From the NCBI GenBank assembly GCA_013349295.1, contig DUZW01000002.1, positions 111,204 through 175,203 of the forward strand: 64,000 bases of DNA, read 5' to 3'. The notes below the pieces were generated by a model. It was not told where the DNA came from and did not search any database. It was given only the letters and a program-made list of their open reading frames with translations. The first letter of the stretch is position 1, and every line of letters begins with the position of its first letter. The DNA comes from Deltaproteobacteria bacterium. GTDB lineage: Bacteria; Desulfobacterota; Desulfobulbia; Desulfobulbales; Desulfurivibrionaceae. Below are positions 50,195 through 60,061 of this stretch, piece after piece. Made by a program: the position numbers and the translations under genes.

Positions 50195-50712
50195 CGATTG
50201 CCTCGCATGCACTGAAAATAAATACACCCCGAGCACTTACGCCGGGGAAATGTCTCAATCAAAGAAAAATGGCAGAAAAACAGGTATTCTTATCCCACCT
50301 CCGGCAAAAAGTCAAGAGAGGCCGGCGGGAGGATACTTAGTGAAAAAGAAATGTAACCGAGCGAAGGAAAGAAGGGGGCCGTTACTCAACTTGTCGGTAA
50401 CCGGAGAGTTCGGAAGGATATCAGCCATGGGCGGACGATAAAAAGCAGGAAAATTTCAAGAAAAAAGGGCAACGCCGCTGGTTATCATTATGATTTCATG
50501 AAATAAAATTTCTTCTGGCATCGCAAAACTCAGACCTTTTTTCAGGCGACGGTTCAACCACCTGATTTAGGCCAGCTTTGCCTTAATCGGGAGAGCTCCG
50601 CTGTTTCCTACCCGCTCGTCCTGCTCGGCATACAAAAAAAAGTGGGGAAAGGTTTACACCTTTCCCCACTCTAATTTCCACGTTACCAACTGGTACTACA
50701 CAAGAAGCCGAA
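50195..50712. other. intergenic region between hisS and the DUF3373 gene
   Basis: About 520 bp. The hisS promoter should lie near 50195-50300, but no clear boxes were found. The far end holds the strong terminator of the outer-membrane protein gene (50632-50670). A plus-strand frame near 50187-50441 shows no protein features. Confidence 0.5.
50632..50670 (-). terminator. intrinsic terminator of the DUF3373 outer-membrane protein gene
   Basis: Stem AGTGGGGAAAGG/CCTTTCCCCACT with a 6-nt loop (50641-50670), followed on the minus strand by a run of eight to nine T. It is 43 bases past the stop codon. Confidence 0.92.
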
Positions 50713-52665
50713 TTAGAAAGTGGCCTCGAAAGTCAGGTACACCTGGTCCATTGAATCAATGGGGGCATAGAACTGAGCAAGGAGCGGATCGTTCTGGATA
50801 TCTTCGATCTTGTTCGGGGTGCCGAGCCACATGCCACTGTAGGTGTAATTGTAGTCATAATGCTGGTAGCCCAAGCGGATAAAGGCCTTTCCGTACTTGG
50901 AAACAGCCTCGCCGCCGGGAATGTCGTAGATGCCGTAGACTTCATAGACATTACCACGTGTCGCCAGCTTGCTGGAATACATATCATCATGACCGGGAGC
51001 AAAAGCCAACCAGTTCTTGGTACCATGGTTGTATTCAGCGCCGATCTTAAGGCCGAGGTCCGTAATGTCGTAACGTGCGCCGACAAAGATGCTATACCCG
51101 TCCTTGTTATCCTGGGGTGCCCAGAAGTCACCGAGCAGAGAGGTGCCCAACTCGTCAGTGGCCTTGGCATCAGTATGACTCCACCCGCCTGTTACGAAGT
51201 AGTTCAGGTTCTTATACTTATCCATGAACACAGCAGCGGTCTGGAAGATATTACCCATGTTCATCCGATCGAGGTACTGATTGGCCGTGGAACCAGGAAC
51301 CAATGACTCTTGGGCCATCTCAAGCGGGTTGGGGAAATAAGTATCGCCAGGCACGTTGAAGATATTGAAGGCGCCGAAGGACTGGATGTTGAAAAAGCGG
51401 TTGCCTTTGCTGTAGACATCCCAGTTGAATCCGGCAAAGTCCACATCGCTGAGCCCGGTATTCTCCACCTGTGGGCCGGCTTCGAAGCCACGACCATAAC
51501 AGAAACGGATTCGGCCAGGAGCATCGGTGAGGGTGCCCAGATTGTTATAGGCATAGCCAAGGGAAATCCCGTCAAACGGGTAATCCATGTAGCCAACCGG
51601 GGTGGCCATGCGCTCATCGCTGTTCATGCGCAGATGGTTTGGCGGTCCATCGGTGGTGGGCCGACGACCGATGGAGAACCATACCGGCGAGCCGCCAATG
51701 TTGTTCCAGTTCATATAGGCCCGGTCAAGAAGCAACTTGTTGTCGATGGGCTGACGGCCTGTCGTACCGTCAAAGGAACGGGAGTTCAGGAAGTAGGGGC
51801 TGTCGGTATTATGGTTGCCGTCCAGATCCAATTCCGGAGTGGCGGAGTCCTGCATACCCCAAGCCTTGTAGCCCACGATCCTGGCCTTAACCTCAACATT
51901 CTCCAGAGCCTTGACCCGCATATTCAGGCGGAGCCGGGTGGTGTACAGGGTATCATTGTCGTAGGTGGCGGCAGGTGTAGCACCATATCCCATGTTGTCG
52001 AAAATAGCCTTCCTGGCCGCAGGAGAAAGATTTCTCATGAAACCGGCAAGTGTTTCAGGGGTTGCCATGGCGCCGGTCACCGCAGTGGTGGGCATGGCAG
52101 CCATGGACATGAGCATAGCCCCAACTTCAGGGTTGGTGAACATGTAGTACAGAGCATCTTGTTGGCTCTGATCCGTTATGCCCATCCCAGCGATATTTGT
52201 CCGCCAGGTAGTGATGCTTCCCATAATCGGCTGCAGCCCCGTGAGCATATCGCCGATGGTGGGGAACATGCTGCCGATATTGGACATGGCGGGATACGCG
52301 GCGTTAAAGGTCGTGATGCCGGTGGCAACATCCGTTGCCTTATAATAAGCGGCGGTATCCGCTGTATGAAAATCCGCCCGGTTACGCATATCGCCTGACC
52401 ACTGAAACCGTGAGGCGAGATCCCAGTTTTCAGCCCGATCCTCAAGAGCGGAGATTCTATCGCCTTGGTCGGTTGCAGCAGCTACAGGAGCCGGAGCAGC
52501 CTTCACCTTTGCCATCTCGGACTTCAGCTGCTCGAGCTGTTTGGTCAGGGCATCGACTTGCGCCTGAATGTCCGATGTACCGGCAGCACCGCCCGCTCCC
52601 GCAGAAGCCATGGCAGGCAGAGCCAGAAGACCGGCCAGCGCCAATGTTGAAATTTTCTTCACCAT
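50713..52665 (-). CDS. DUF3373-type outer-membrane beta-barrel protein
   Basis: A 650-residue exported protein. Signal peptide MVKKISTLALAGLLALPAMA (ends near residue 22), a short coiled coil (IQAQVDALTKQLEQLKSEMA), then a long domain rich in alternating aromatic/polar strands (TRLRLNMRVKALENVEVKAR, VWFSIGRRPTTDGPPNHLRM). The C terminus is LTFEATF with terminal Phe, as expected for an outer-membrane barrel. The pattern matches the DUF3373 family, which is common in Desulfobacterota and related phyla and has no settled function; a porin-like role is likely. The gene is single, with its own promoter and a strong terminator, suggesting high expression. Confidence 0.8.
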   Translation of the reverse strand: MVKKISTLALAGLLALPAMASAGAGGAAGTSDIQAQVDALTKQLEQLKSEMAKVKAAPAPVAAATDQGDRISALEDRAENWDLASRFQWSGDMRNRADFHTADTAAYYKATDVATGITTFNAAYPAMSNIGSMFPTIGDMLTGLQPIMGSITTWRTNIAGMGITDQSQQDALYYMFTNPEVGAMLMSMAAMPTTAVTGAMATPETLAGFMRNLSPAARKAIFDNMGYGATPAATYDNDTLYTTRLRLNMRVKALENVEVKARIVGYKAWGMQDSATPELDLDGNHNTDSPYFLNSRSFDGTTGRQPIDNKLLLDRAYMNWNNIGGSPVWFSIGRRPTTDGPPNHLRMNSDERMATPVGYMDYPFDGISLGYAYNNLGTLTDAPGRIRFCYGRGFEAGPQVENTGLSDVDFAGFNWDVYSKGNRFFNIQSFGAFNIFNVPGDTYFPNPLEMAQESLVPGSTANQYLDRMNMGNIFQTAAVFMDKYKNLNYFVTGGWSHTDAKATDELGTSLLGDFWAPQDNKDGYSIFVGARYDITDLGLKIGAEYNHGTKNWLAFAPGHDDMYSSKLATRGNVYEVYGIYDIPGGEAVSKYGKAFIRLGYQHYDYNYTYSGMWLGTPNKIEDIQNDPLLAQFYAPIDSMDQVYLTFEATF

Positions 52666-52858
52666 CTCATTTTCTCCTTAGGAAAACATTTGGTAATTCT
52701 GGGTGACTTACTCCACCCTCTCCCTCTCAGTGGCATGCGACGTCCACATGCCCCCGAAGCTACATACTCCCTCCTCAGAGGCAGGAAGCAAGATCGTGAA
52801 CTTTTTTCTAAACTGTTTTTGATAACAGCTTGCAACATAACTCCCCATAAATTAAGGA

Positions 52859-52885
52859 ATTATAAGTTGTTACCGCAGTCTGCAA
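52859..52885 (-). promoter_or_regulatory. candidate promoter of the DUF3373 gene
   Basis: On the minus strand, TATAAT at 52859-52864 and TTGCAG at 52880-52885 with a 15-bp spacer, about 195 bases before the start codon. A TTGACA farther out (52890-52895) is at the wrong distance. Confidence 0.35.
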
Positions 52886-53102
52886 CGGTTGTCAAAATAA
52901 AAATGTATAAAAATTTGAATTTTTCGCAAAAAACCCCAAAACATTGCTAGGCAACACTGTCCCGTTTACGCATATTATTCTTGTGCTCCGACGCTCTTCC
53001 GACGCATGGACCACCCCGTTCTGCCCATTCTTGCGCGCCATCTCCACCTCTTAACCGCAAAAAAATCTTGCCAGCCGCACTTGCTATGTATTAAAGGATG
53101 AT

Positions 53103-53146
53103 GGCCTGAGATTGTTGCAAATATTTATTTGCATTTTTTACAGGCC
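53103..53146. promoter_or_regulatory. nested palindrome upstream of glyQ
   Basis: GGCCTG ... TGCAAATATTTATTTGCA ... CAGGCC: an 18-bp perfect palindrome (53116-53133) within a wider inverted pair. After the palindrome comes TTTTTT, so it could act as a terminator-like attenuator or as an operator. It lies 66-109 bases before glyQ. Confidence 0.45.
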
Positions 53147-53211
53147 TTCACGATACCAGCAGTGTGAACGACATTTATCGCCCCTTATTCCAAGGTCGGC
53201 AAGGAACACAC

Positions 53212-54096
53212 ATGTATTTTCAAGATATCATTCTCGAACTCAGCCGTTTCTGGGCGGAACAAGGTTGCGCACTGCAACAGCCGTATGACATGGAAGTGGG
53301 GGCCGGCACCTTCCATCCGGCCACCCTCTTGCGGGCCTTGGGGCCGGAGCCATGGAAAACCGCCTATGTCCAGCCCTCGCGTCGGCCGACCGATGGCCGT
53401 TACGGCGAAAACCCGAACCGGCTCCAGCATTATTACCAATTCCAGGTGATGATCAAGCCGTCGCCCCCCAATATCCAAGATCTCTACATTGAAAGCCTTA
53501 CCCGCTTCGGCCTTGACCCGCTGGAGCACGACATCCGCTTTGTCGAAGACGACTGGGAATCACCTACCCTTGGCGCCTCGGGCCTGGGCTGGGAGGTTTG
53601 GCTGGACGGCATGGAGATTACCCAGTTCACTTACTTCCAGCAGGCGGGCAGCCTTGAACTGCATCCGATCACGGTGGAAGTGACCTATGGGTTGGAACGC
53701 ATCGCCATGTATTTGCAAGGGGTGGACAGCGTCTACGATATCGCGTGGAACAGCGAAGTCTCCTACGGCAATATCTTTCATCAGGCCGAGGTGGAATTTT
53801 CCACCTTCAATTTCGAACAGGCAAATGTGACAGCCCTGCTCTCATTTTTCGACACCTTTGAGTCTGAAGCGCACCGGCTGCTTGATGCGGAGCTGATCCT
53901 GCCGGCCTACGACTACTGCCTCAAATGCTCGCACACCTTCAATCTGCTTGACGCAAGAAAGGCCATCAGCGTGGCGGAGCGGACCAGATATATCGGCAGG
54001 ATCAGAAATATTGCCAGAAAGGTGGCGGAAAAATTCGTGGCCCAGCGGGAGAAGATGGGATATCCGTTGATGAAAAAAGTGAAGAGTGAAAAATGA
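53212..54096 (+). CDS. glyQ: glycyl-tRNA synthetase alpha subunit
   Basis: The catalytic-core subunit of the alpha2-beta2 bacterial GlyRS. The 294-residue protein starts [20 protein letters not shown] and has [55 protein letters not shown], and the C-terminal [22 protein letters not shown] 53212 with AAGGA is preferred over the frame start at 53164. The beta-subunit gene glyS, which usually follows directly, is absent; tRNA-Sec is the next gene. Confidence 0.96.
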   Translation: MYFQDIILELSRFWAEQGCALQQPYDMEVGAGTFHPATLLRALGPEPWKTAYVQPSRRPTDGRYGENPNRLQHYYQFQVMIKPSPPNIQDLYIESLTRFGLDPLEHDIRFVEDDWESPTLGASGLGWEVWLDGMEITQFTYFQQAGSLELHPITVEVTYGLERIAMYLQGVDSVYDIAWNSEVSYGNIFHQAEVEFSTFNFEQANVTALLSFFDTFESEAHRLLDAELILPAYDYCLKCSHTFNLLDARKAISVAERTRYIGRIRNIARKVAEKFVAQREKMGYPLMKKVKSEK

Positions 54097-54180
54097 AAAA
54101 TTAAGAGTGAAAGGCGAGGCGAAAAACAGAGTGGGTGTTTCTCCTTAATTTTTCCCTCTCCACTTTTAACTTTTCTTTAT
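54080..54180. repeat. purine/pyrimidine inverted-repeat element (e)
   Basis: At the glyQ 3' end, overlapping its last codons: AAGTGAAGAGTGAAAAATGA then, after a loop, CTCTCCACTTTTAACTTTTC. It lies between glyQ and the convergent tRNA-Sec gene and may serve both as a transcription stop. Confidence 0.65.
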
Positions 54181-54186
54181 CTTAAA

Positions 54187-54284
54187 TGGCGGAAGTGCAT
54201 GGGAATCGAACCCACCCACCAGGCTGTTAACCCGGTGCACCGGATTTGAAGTCCGGGAAAGCCACCAGTGCCCTTTCCACTTCC
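54187..54284 (-). tRNA. selC: tRNA-Sec (anticodon TCA)
   Basis: A 98-nt tRNA with encoded CCA. Anticodon loop CTTCAAA (TCA, reads UGA), extended acceptor pairing GGAAGTG/CACTTCC, long variable arm and T-loop GGTTCGATTCC. These match bacterial tRNA-Sec. It implies that the genome decodes UGA as selenocysteine at selected sites; no selenoprotein gene is visible in this window. Confidence 0.93.
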
Positions 54285-54463
54285 ATCCGCTGTGCCAAGA
54301 TATAATGTTGTCCGCATGGAAACAACATTTTTCTTTTTTTGAAAGAAGAGTCTGGGCATCCGAAAAAAAATACTGTAAATATGGCTCGACCTGCGGCAAG
54401 CATGGGGCTTGTCTTCCTGGTGGTGTCACGCCGGTATTGAATCAGACAAAGGAGTAAGTAACG

Positions 54464-54835
54464 ATGGAATGCGAGCGCTTACAGAGGCTTGTCAAATCAT
54501 GGTATGCCCAAGTCCAGGAAGAGTCCATGGCGCCTGCCCGTATGGCTTCCTTCATGGAAAAGCACATTGCAGAATGTGCCTTCTGTCTTGCAGATCCGCT
54601 GGTGCGACAAGATATTGATAAAATTACCGCCATTATCCTGCCTCCGTCAAAAATCCGCAAGCCTTCAGCCGAGGACGATGACGCCCTTGCCGCCGAACCG
54701 GATGACGAATCAGACTCCTTGGCAGACGATGACTTACCCGGAGACGATGACGCCGGAACCGAGGATGAAGAAACCGACGACGAAGTTCTTGAAGAGGATG
54801 ATTTGGATGACGACGATCTGGAGGATGACATATAA
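54464..54835 (+). CDS. small protein with CxxC-like head and very acidic tail
   Basis: A 123-residue protein of unknown function. Residues 1-55 form a helical, cysteine-bearing part (MECERLQRLVKSWYAQVQEE and HIAECAFCLADPLV, with a CAFC pair). Residues 68-123 are nearly all Asp/Glu. There is no signal or membrane span. ATG 54464 follows AAGGAGTAAGTA, a good ribosome site, and an intrinsic terminator follows the stop, so it is probably a real single-gene transcript. Confidence 0.65.
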   Translation: MECERLQRLVKSWYAQVQEESMAPARMASFMEKHIAECAFCLADPLVRQDIDKITAIILPPSKIRKPSAEDDDALAAEPDDESDSLADDDLPGDDDAGTEDEETDDEVLEEDDLDDDDLEDDI

Positions 54836-54866
54836 CTCCAGGCCCTGACAACAGCTAACAGGACTC

Positions 54867-54898
54867 AAAAAAAGCGCTCCCTTGGGGGCGCTTTTTTA
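54867..54898 (+). terminator. intrinsic terminator after the acidic-tail gene
   Basis: AAAAAAGCGC...GCGCTTTTTT with CTCCCTTGGGG loop bases, followed by TTTATT. Located 32 bases past the stop. Confidence 0.9.
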
Positions 54899-54989
54899 TT
54901 GGTCAATAACCTGTCACACCCCATCTAAGGCACCACCGTTGAGAATGGGACGAAAATTGCTTTTCGCCCCATTCTTCACTCTGCCCATA

Positions 54990-55358
54990 CTATCCTGCAT
55001 CTTGCCGGTTTTTTTGTTTACGCTGCCTGACGACCAGCGCCAAAATAATCGCAACTCCAACAACAGGGGCCAACACCGGGGAAAAGACAAAGAGCAGGAT
55101 CACGAAGAAAAACGCCATCACCCCCAGCAATACCATTGAGGTCCCGGCAAGGATCAGGGCAACAAGAGCCAATGCTCCCGCCGCTGCAAGCCCGGCAACC
55201 AGCAAACCACCCGTGGCAAAAGCAACTTTTTCAAGGCCTTCGATCCGTTCGCCGTTCACGGTGATTGAATAATTCACTGCTGATGCGCCGAAATAATAAA
55301 AAAGCAGCATAAACACAGCGGCAACAAACATTACCCACAGAAAGGTTTTTTTGAACAC
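54990..55358 (-). CDS. small integral membrane protein
   Basis: A 122-residue protein with three or four hydrophobic spans (LWVMFVAAVFMLLFYYFGA, FATGGLLVAGLAAAGALALV, MVLLGVMAFFFVILLFVF, LAPVVGVAIILALVV) and a basic tail. No family recognised. The start is set at GTG 55358 because a strong AAGGAG lies seven bases upstream; a longer frame to 55412 would begin in the terminator of tRNA-Met. It is flanked by two tRNA genes and the acidic-tail gene. Confidence 0.65.
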   Translation of the reverse strand: MFKKTFLWVMFVAAVFMLLFYYFGASAVNYSITVNGERIEGLEKVAFATGGLLVAGLAAAGALALVALILAGTSMVLLGVMAFFFVILLFVFSPVLAPVVGVAIILALVVRQRKQKNRQDAG

Positions 55359-55414
55359 TCTGCTCTCCTTGTCATGTAACCGCGAGACATAAAGGCGAAC
55401 CGGATTCGACAAAA

Positions 55415-55469
55415 AAAAGCTCCCCTCCGATATGCCGGCTAACGTGCCGGATCGAAGCGAGAGCTTTTT
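55415..55469 (-). terminator. terminator of tRNA-Met
   Basis: AAAAAGCTC and GAGCTTTTT enclose an inner GCCGGC-type hairpin. On the minus strand the outer stem is followed by a T-run. It is 46 bases past the tRNA-Met 3' end. Confidence 0.75.
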
Positions 55470-55514
55470 GATATACTACAACTCGCAGTAAGTTCAACGA
55501 GTTATGTTGTAAAA

Positions 55515-55591
55515 TGGTGGCGATGCAGGGACTTGAACCCCGGACACTACGGATATGAGCCGTATGCTCTAACCAGCTGAGCTACATCGCC
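55515..55591 (-). tRNA. tRNA-Met (anticodon CAT)
   Basis: A 77-nt tRNA with encoded CCA. Acceptor GGCGATG/CATCGCC, D-arm TAGCTCAGCTGGTTAGAGCA, anticodon loop CTCATAT and T-loop GGTTCAAGTCC. It looks like elongator tRNA-Met; a lysidine-modified tRNA-Ile2 cannot be fully excluded from anticodon alone. Confidence 0.92.
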
Positions 55592-55608
55592 AGTGAAAAG
55601 AAAGTCCT

Positions 55609-55637
55609 TATATTCAAGATTTTGCGGCAATTGTCAA
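55609..55637 (-). promoter_or_regulatory. promoter of tRNA-Met
   Basis: TTGACA at 55632-55637 and AATATA at 55609-55614 on the minus strand with a 17-bp spacer, 18 bases before the tRNA 5' end. Confidence 0.65.
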
Positions 55638-55721
55638 CCACAAAAAAGCCTCCGGTGTTTCCGCGCACGAAAAAACCGGAGGCTGCTTACAGCAAAACAG
55701 GAAAGGCGCGAGGTCCGGCTC

Positions 55722-57395
<1,674 letters not shown>

Positions 57396-57438
57396 CTAAT
57401 CACAAAAAATTACACAAATTGTCGGAGTAACGATTTAG

Positions 57439-57456
57439 GAGCCGTTACAAAATAAC
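57439..57456 (+). promoter_or_regulatory. 18-bp motif between groS and groL (site 1)
   Basis: GAGCCGTTACAAAATAAC. The same 18-mer with one change (GAGCCGTTACGAAATAAC) lies in reverse orientation at 57989-58006, upstream of groS. Within the groS-groL gap a second, weaker inverted copy is visible near 57508-57535, so it may form a stem. Possible regulator site or RNA element. Confidence 0.35.
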
Positions 57457-57535
57457 CGGGCTGTCACGGCTCGTTTTGCCGCTCTTGCCATTTTTAAAGC
57501 TCGGTTATCTTGCTGCAACGGCTTACAAACGCAGG

Positions 57536-57829
57536 TTATTTCCCTTCAAGAACCCCAAGCACATCGTCTTCGCGCATGATGAGGTAATCCTCGCCATCGA
57601 TCTTGATCTCGTTGCCGCCATACTTGGAAAACAGGACGCGGTCGCCGACCTTGAGATCCACAGCCACCCGATCACCCTTGTCGTTGAGACGACCCTTGCC
57701 TACGGCGACAATCTTGCCCTCGGCTGGTTTTTCCTTGGCGCTGTCGGGGATAAAGAGCCCACCCTTGGTTTTCTGCTCTTCCTCCAGTCTTTTGACCAGG
57801 ATACGATCATTCAACGGACGAATTTTCAT
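57536..57829 (-). CDS. groS: co-chaperonin GroES
   Basis: The 10-kDa lid of GroEL. The 97-residue protein begins [20 protein letters not shown] and has the mobile loop [35 protein letters not shown] and [29 protein letters not shown] is a modest ribosome site. It precedes groL in the usual order. No CIRCE element (TTAGCACTC-GAGTGCTAA) is seen upstream. Confidence 0.98.
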   Translation of the reverse strand: MKIRPLNDRILVKRLEEEQKTKGGLFIPDSAKEKPAEGKIVAVGKGRLNDKGDRVAVDLKVGDRVLFSKYGGNEIKIDGEDYLIMREDDVLGVLEGK

Positions 57830-58186
57830 GTAATGCCTCCAATTTTGTGTTTGGTAATGTATTGTGTTTAACTACGAAACGAAACAGCGGGCAACAGGCA
57901 CCCGAAACGTTTCCCGACCCATAAGCCGTCGTGCAAAAATAACCGTAACATTAAACCTGCCGTGTCCAGCAACCGGTTACAGTAAATAGTTATTTCGTAA
58001 CGGCTCACATCATAAATAAAGCGGCAGGGAAGACCGTTCCGCACGGCGCTTTCCTGCCTTGATGGCACACAATATGTATCGGGACCTGAAAAATCAAGAG
58101 CGGCTGTTTACTTTTTTTACAAAATAATATCAGCCAGTTACGCAGCATGCCTGACAGCAGCCCATTTTTCATCCACGGCAAAAAAC
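57830..58186. other. intergenic region upstream of groS
   Basis: A 357-bp region between ilvE (its 3' end) and groS. It holds the groES promoter, the 18-mer site 2 (57989-58006) and other GTTAC/GTAAC words arranged in inverted order. No CIRCE sequence and no gene are seen. Confidence 0.5.
57989..58006 (-). promoter_or_regulatory. 18-bp motif upstream of groS (site 2)
   Basis: On the minus strand GAGCCGTTACGAAATAAC, 17 of 18 bases identical to site 1 (57439-57456). It lies about 160 bp before groS. Confidence 0.35.
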
Positions 58187-59254
58187 TCAGAGCCGCATCA
58201 CCCAGCCGTAAGGGTCTTCCTTGGCCCCGTACTGGATGGCCAGCATTTCATCAAATAGTTTCTGGGACAACGTGCCGGTTTGCCCGTTGTTGATCAGGCA
58301 ATCCCGCCCCTGGTAATGAAGAGAACCTACCGGCGAGATCACTGCGGCGGTGCCGGTGCCGAAAATCTCCTTGAGCGAACCGTTTTCCTGGGCCGCCAGA
58401 ACCTCATCGATGGTTATCCGGCGCTCCACCACCGCAAGCCCCCAGCTCTTGGCCATCCGGATGACCGAGTCACGGGTAACCCCAGGGAGGATGCTGCCCC
58501 CCAGCGGCGGGGTGATGATCTCGTCACCGATTACAAAGAAGATGTTCATGGTGCCGACTTCCTCGATGTACTTCCGCTCCACCGCGTCCAGCCAAAGCAC
58601 TTGGGTAAATCCGGCTTGCTGGGCCTCCACCGCCGCCATGATACTGGCGGCATAGTTGCCTGCCGCCTTGACATGACCAACCCCGCCGGGCACGGCGCGG
58701 ACATATTTGTCGGTGACATATATCTTGACCGGGTTGAAGCCTTCGGGATAATAGGCCCCAACCGGGCTCAGGATAACAAAGAACAGGTATTGTTTTGCCG
58801 GACGCACCCCAAGGGCGGCCTCGGTGGCTATCATGGTGGGCCGGATATAGAGGGTGGCGCCCTTAGCCGTGGGAATCCAATCATGATCAAGCCGCAGCAG
58901 CTCTTTCAACGCGGCGAGGACCTCGTCCACCGGCAGTTGCGGCATGCACAGACGTGCCGCCGAGATGTTCATCCGCTCGATATTGTCCGCCGGCCGGAAG
59001 AGATAAATGCCGCCATCCTTGCCCCGGTAAGCCTTCATCCCCTCGAAGATGGCCTGACCGTAATGAAGAACCATGGCCGCCGGGTCCAGGGAAAAATTCC
59101 GGTATGGCTGGATCGTGAGATCATGCCAGCCCTTGCCCTCGGTGTAGGACATGAGCAGCATATGATCGGTAAAATATCTGCCAAATCCAAGGGCGTTTTG
59201 GTCCGGCTTGGCCTTTGCTTCTTTTTCCGTAATTTTTTCCAGTTGTATATCCAT
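58187..59254 (-). CDS. ilvE: branched-chain amino acid aminotransferase
   Basis: Class IV PLP enzyme that interconverts branched-chain amino acids and their keto acids. The 355-residue protein has GWHDLTIQPYRNFSLDPAAM, the PLP lysine and signature region HVKAAGNYAASIMA and LDAVERKYIEEVGTMNIFF, then GSILPGVTRDSVIRMAKSWG and EIFGTGTAAVISPVG. ATG 59254 follows GAGGAAGAGCGC. Length matches the longer (approx. 355-residue) bacterial/eukaryotic-type BCAT. It is a single gene. Confidence 0.95.
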   Translation of the reverse strand: MDIQLEKITEKEAKAKPDQNALGFGRYFTDHMLLMSYTEGKGWHDLTIQPYRNFSLDPAAMVLHYGQAIFEGMKAYRGKDGGIYLFRPADNIERMNISAARLCMPQLPVDEVLAALKELLRLDHDWIPTAKGATLYIRPTMIATEAALGVRPAKQYLFFVILSPVGAYYPEGFNPVKIYVTDKYVRAVPGGVGHVKAAGNYAASIMAAVEAQQAGFTQVLWLDAVERKYIEEVGTMNIFFVIGDEIITPPLGGSILPGVTRDSVIRMAKSWGLAVVERRITIDEVLAAQENGSLKEIFGTGTAAVISPVGSLHYQGRDCLINNGQTGTLSQKLFDEMLAIQYGAKEDPYGWVMRL

Positions 59255-59489
59255 GCGCTCTTCCTCGAACAAAAATCCCCATTTCGACGCAAAACAGGCG
59301 TGTTAGCGGCCTGTCAGGTCACTATCGGATGAAAATCTCTTTTTTGATTCTAAATCAAGGACAACAAATATAAATGATAATACGCTTCGCTGAAACAACT
59401 TATTGACGCAAGCACGGTAAACTTGTGGATATATCATCACCAAAGGGGATCAAAAAGTGGGGGGAAATCATGGAAAGGAAGAAAAAAGG

Positions 59490-59567
59490 TGGTCGGGGCG
59501 AGAGGATTCGAACCTCCGGCCTCCTGCTCCCAAGGCAGGCGCGCTAACCAGACTGCGCTACGCCCCG
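59490..59567 (-). tRNA. tRNA-Pro (anticodon TGG)
   Basis: A 78-nt tRNA with encoded CCA. Acceptor CGGGGCG/CGCCCCG, anticodon loop CTTGGGA (TGG), D-arm TAGCGCAGTCTGGTTAGCGC, T-loop GGTTCGAATCC. Confidence 0.97.
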
Positions 59568-59590
59568 ACGGACGTTGATAGGAACTTGCT

Positions 59591-59619
59591 TTATTAGCAC
59601 TCTCCCCGTGCCTGGTCAA
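59591..59619 (-). promoter_or_regulatory. promoter of tRNA-Pro
   Basis: TTGACC (59614-59619) and TAATAA (59591-59596) on the minus strand with a 17-bp spacer. Confidence 0.7.
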
Positions 59620-59764
59620 GAGAATTGTTTTTTGATATGGTTATGTCAGCTTACTCGTTGTTCATGACTAGCGGTGTTAATCGTGTTGAAATGCCGTGCC
59701 CGGCATAAATACCCTTACCGAAAGGATCATAGTCATAGATATTTCGCAACGGCTTCTAAAATTG

Positions 59765-59793
59765 TTGACGCCCTGATATGCAGTTGCTATATT
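59765..59793 (+). promoter_or_regulatory. promoter of tRNA-Asn
   Basis: TTGACG (59765-59770) and TATATT (59788-59793) with a 17-bp spacer; the tRNA starts 23 bases later. Confidence 0.8.
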
Positions 59794-59816
59794 GCCCGCG
59801 TTCAGTTCATTTTCGT

Positions 59817-59892
59817 TCCTGGGTAGCTCAGTCGGTAGAGCAGGTGACTGTTAATCACCCTGTCGGGGGTTCGAATCCCTCCCCGGGAGCCA
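59817..59892 (+). tRNA. tRNA-Asn (anticodon GTT)
   Basis: A 76-nt tRNA with encoded CCA. Acceptor TCCTGGG/CCCGGGA (one G-T pair), anticodon loop CTGTTAA (GTT), discriminator G, T-loop GGTTCGAATCC. A decayed integrase gene lies just downstream, so its 3' end is a likely integration target. Confidence 0.97.
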
Positions 59893-59927
59893 GAAAGTAA
59901 TCCGGCAACGTCCGGTTAAGTCCATCT

Positions 59928-59960
59928 AGCCCACACCCCATAAAGGTTGTGGGCTTTTTT
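59928..59960 (+). terminator. terminator of tRNA-Asn
   Basis: AGCCCACA and TGTGGGCT (8-bp stem, 12-nt loop) followed by TTTTTT, 35 bases past the tRNA. Confidence 0.9.
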
Positions 59961-59996
59961 GCGTCCGGTGATGTTCGGGGAAATCCGTTGCAATAC

Positions 59997-60061
59997 GGGT
60001 AAACCTCGATATGGGTAAAGGTCTTACCCATTAAATCCTTTACCCATATCGAGGTTTACCC
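59997..60061. repeat. 25-bp perfect inverted repeat before the decayed integrase
   Basis: Left arm 59997-60021 (starts GGGTAAACCTCGATATGGG) and right arm 60037-60061 are perfect complements around a 15-nt loop. The loop holds CTTACCCAT, so a shorter nested inverted repeat (ATGGGTAAAG/CTTACCCAT) is also possible. The right arm touches the old integrase start codon at 60062. Likely an operator or a recombination/replication structure of the lost element. Confidence 0.85.

Larger units (their letters stand above)
52666..53211. other. AT-rich divergent intergenic region between DUF3373 gene and glyQ
   Basis: About 545 bp of AT-rich DNA, plausible for a strong promoter region. It includes a TATAAT box for the DUF3373 gene, the palindrome TGCAAATATTTATTTGCA at 53116-53133, and flanking GGCCTG/CAGGCC (53103-53108 and 53141-53146). 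No gene is seen. Confidence 0.6.

Noticed and set aside
57830..58186. CIRCE element upstream of groES
   Set aside because: The TTAGCACTC-N9-GAGTGCTAA sequence is not present; a single TTAGCACTC near 59593 belongs to the tRNA-Pro promoter and has no partner half.
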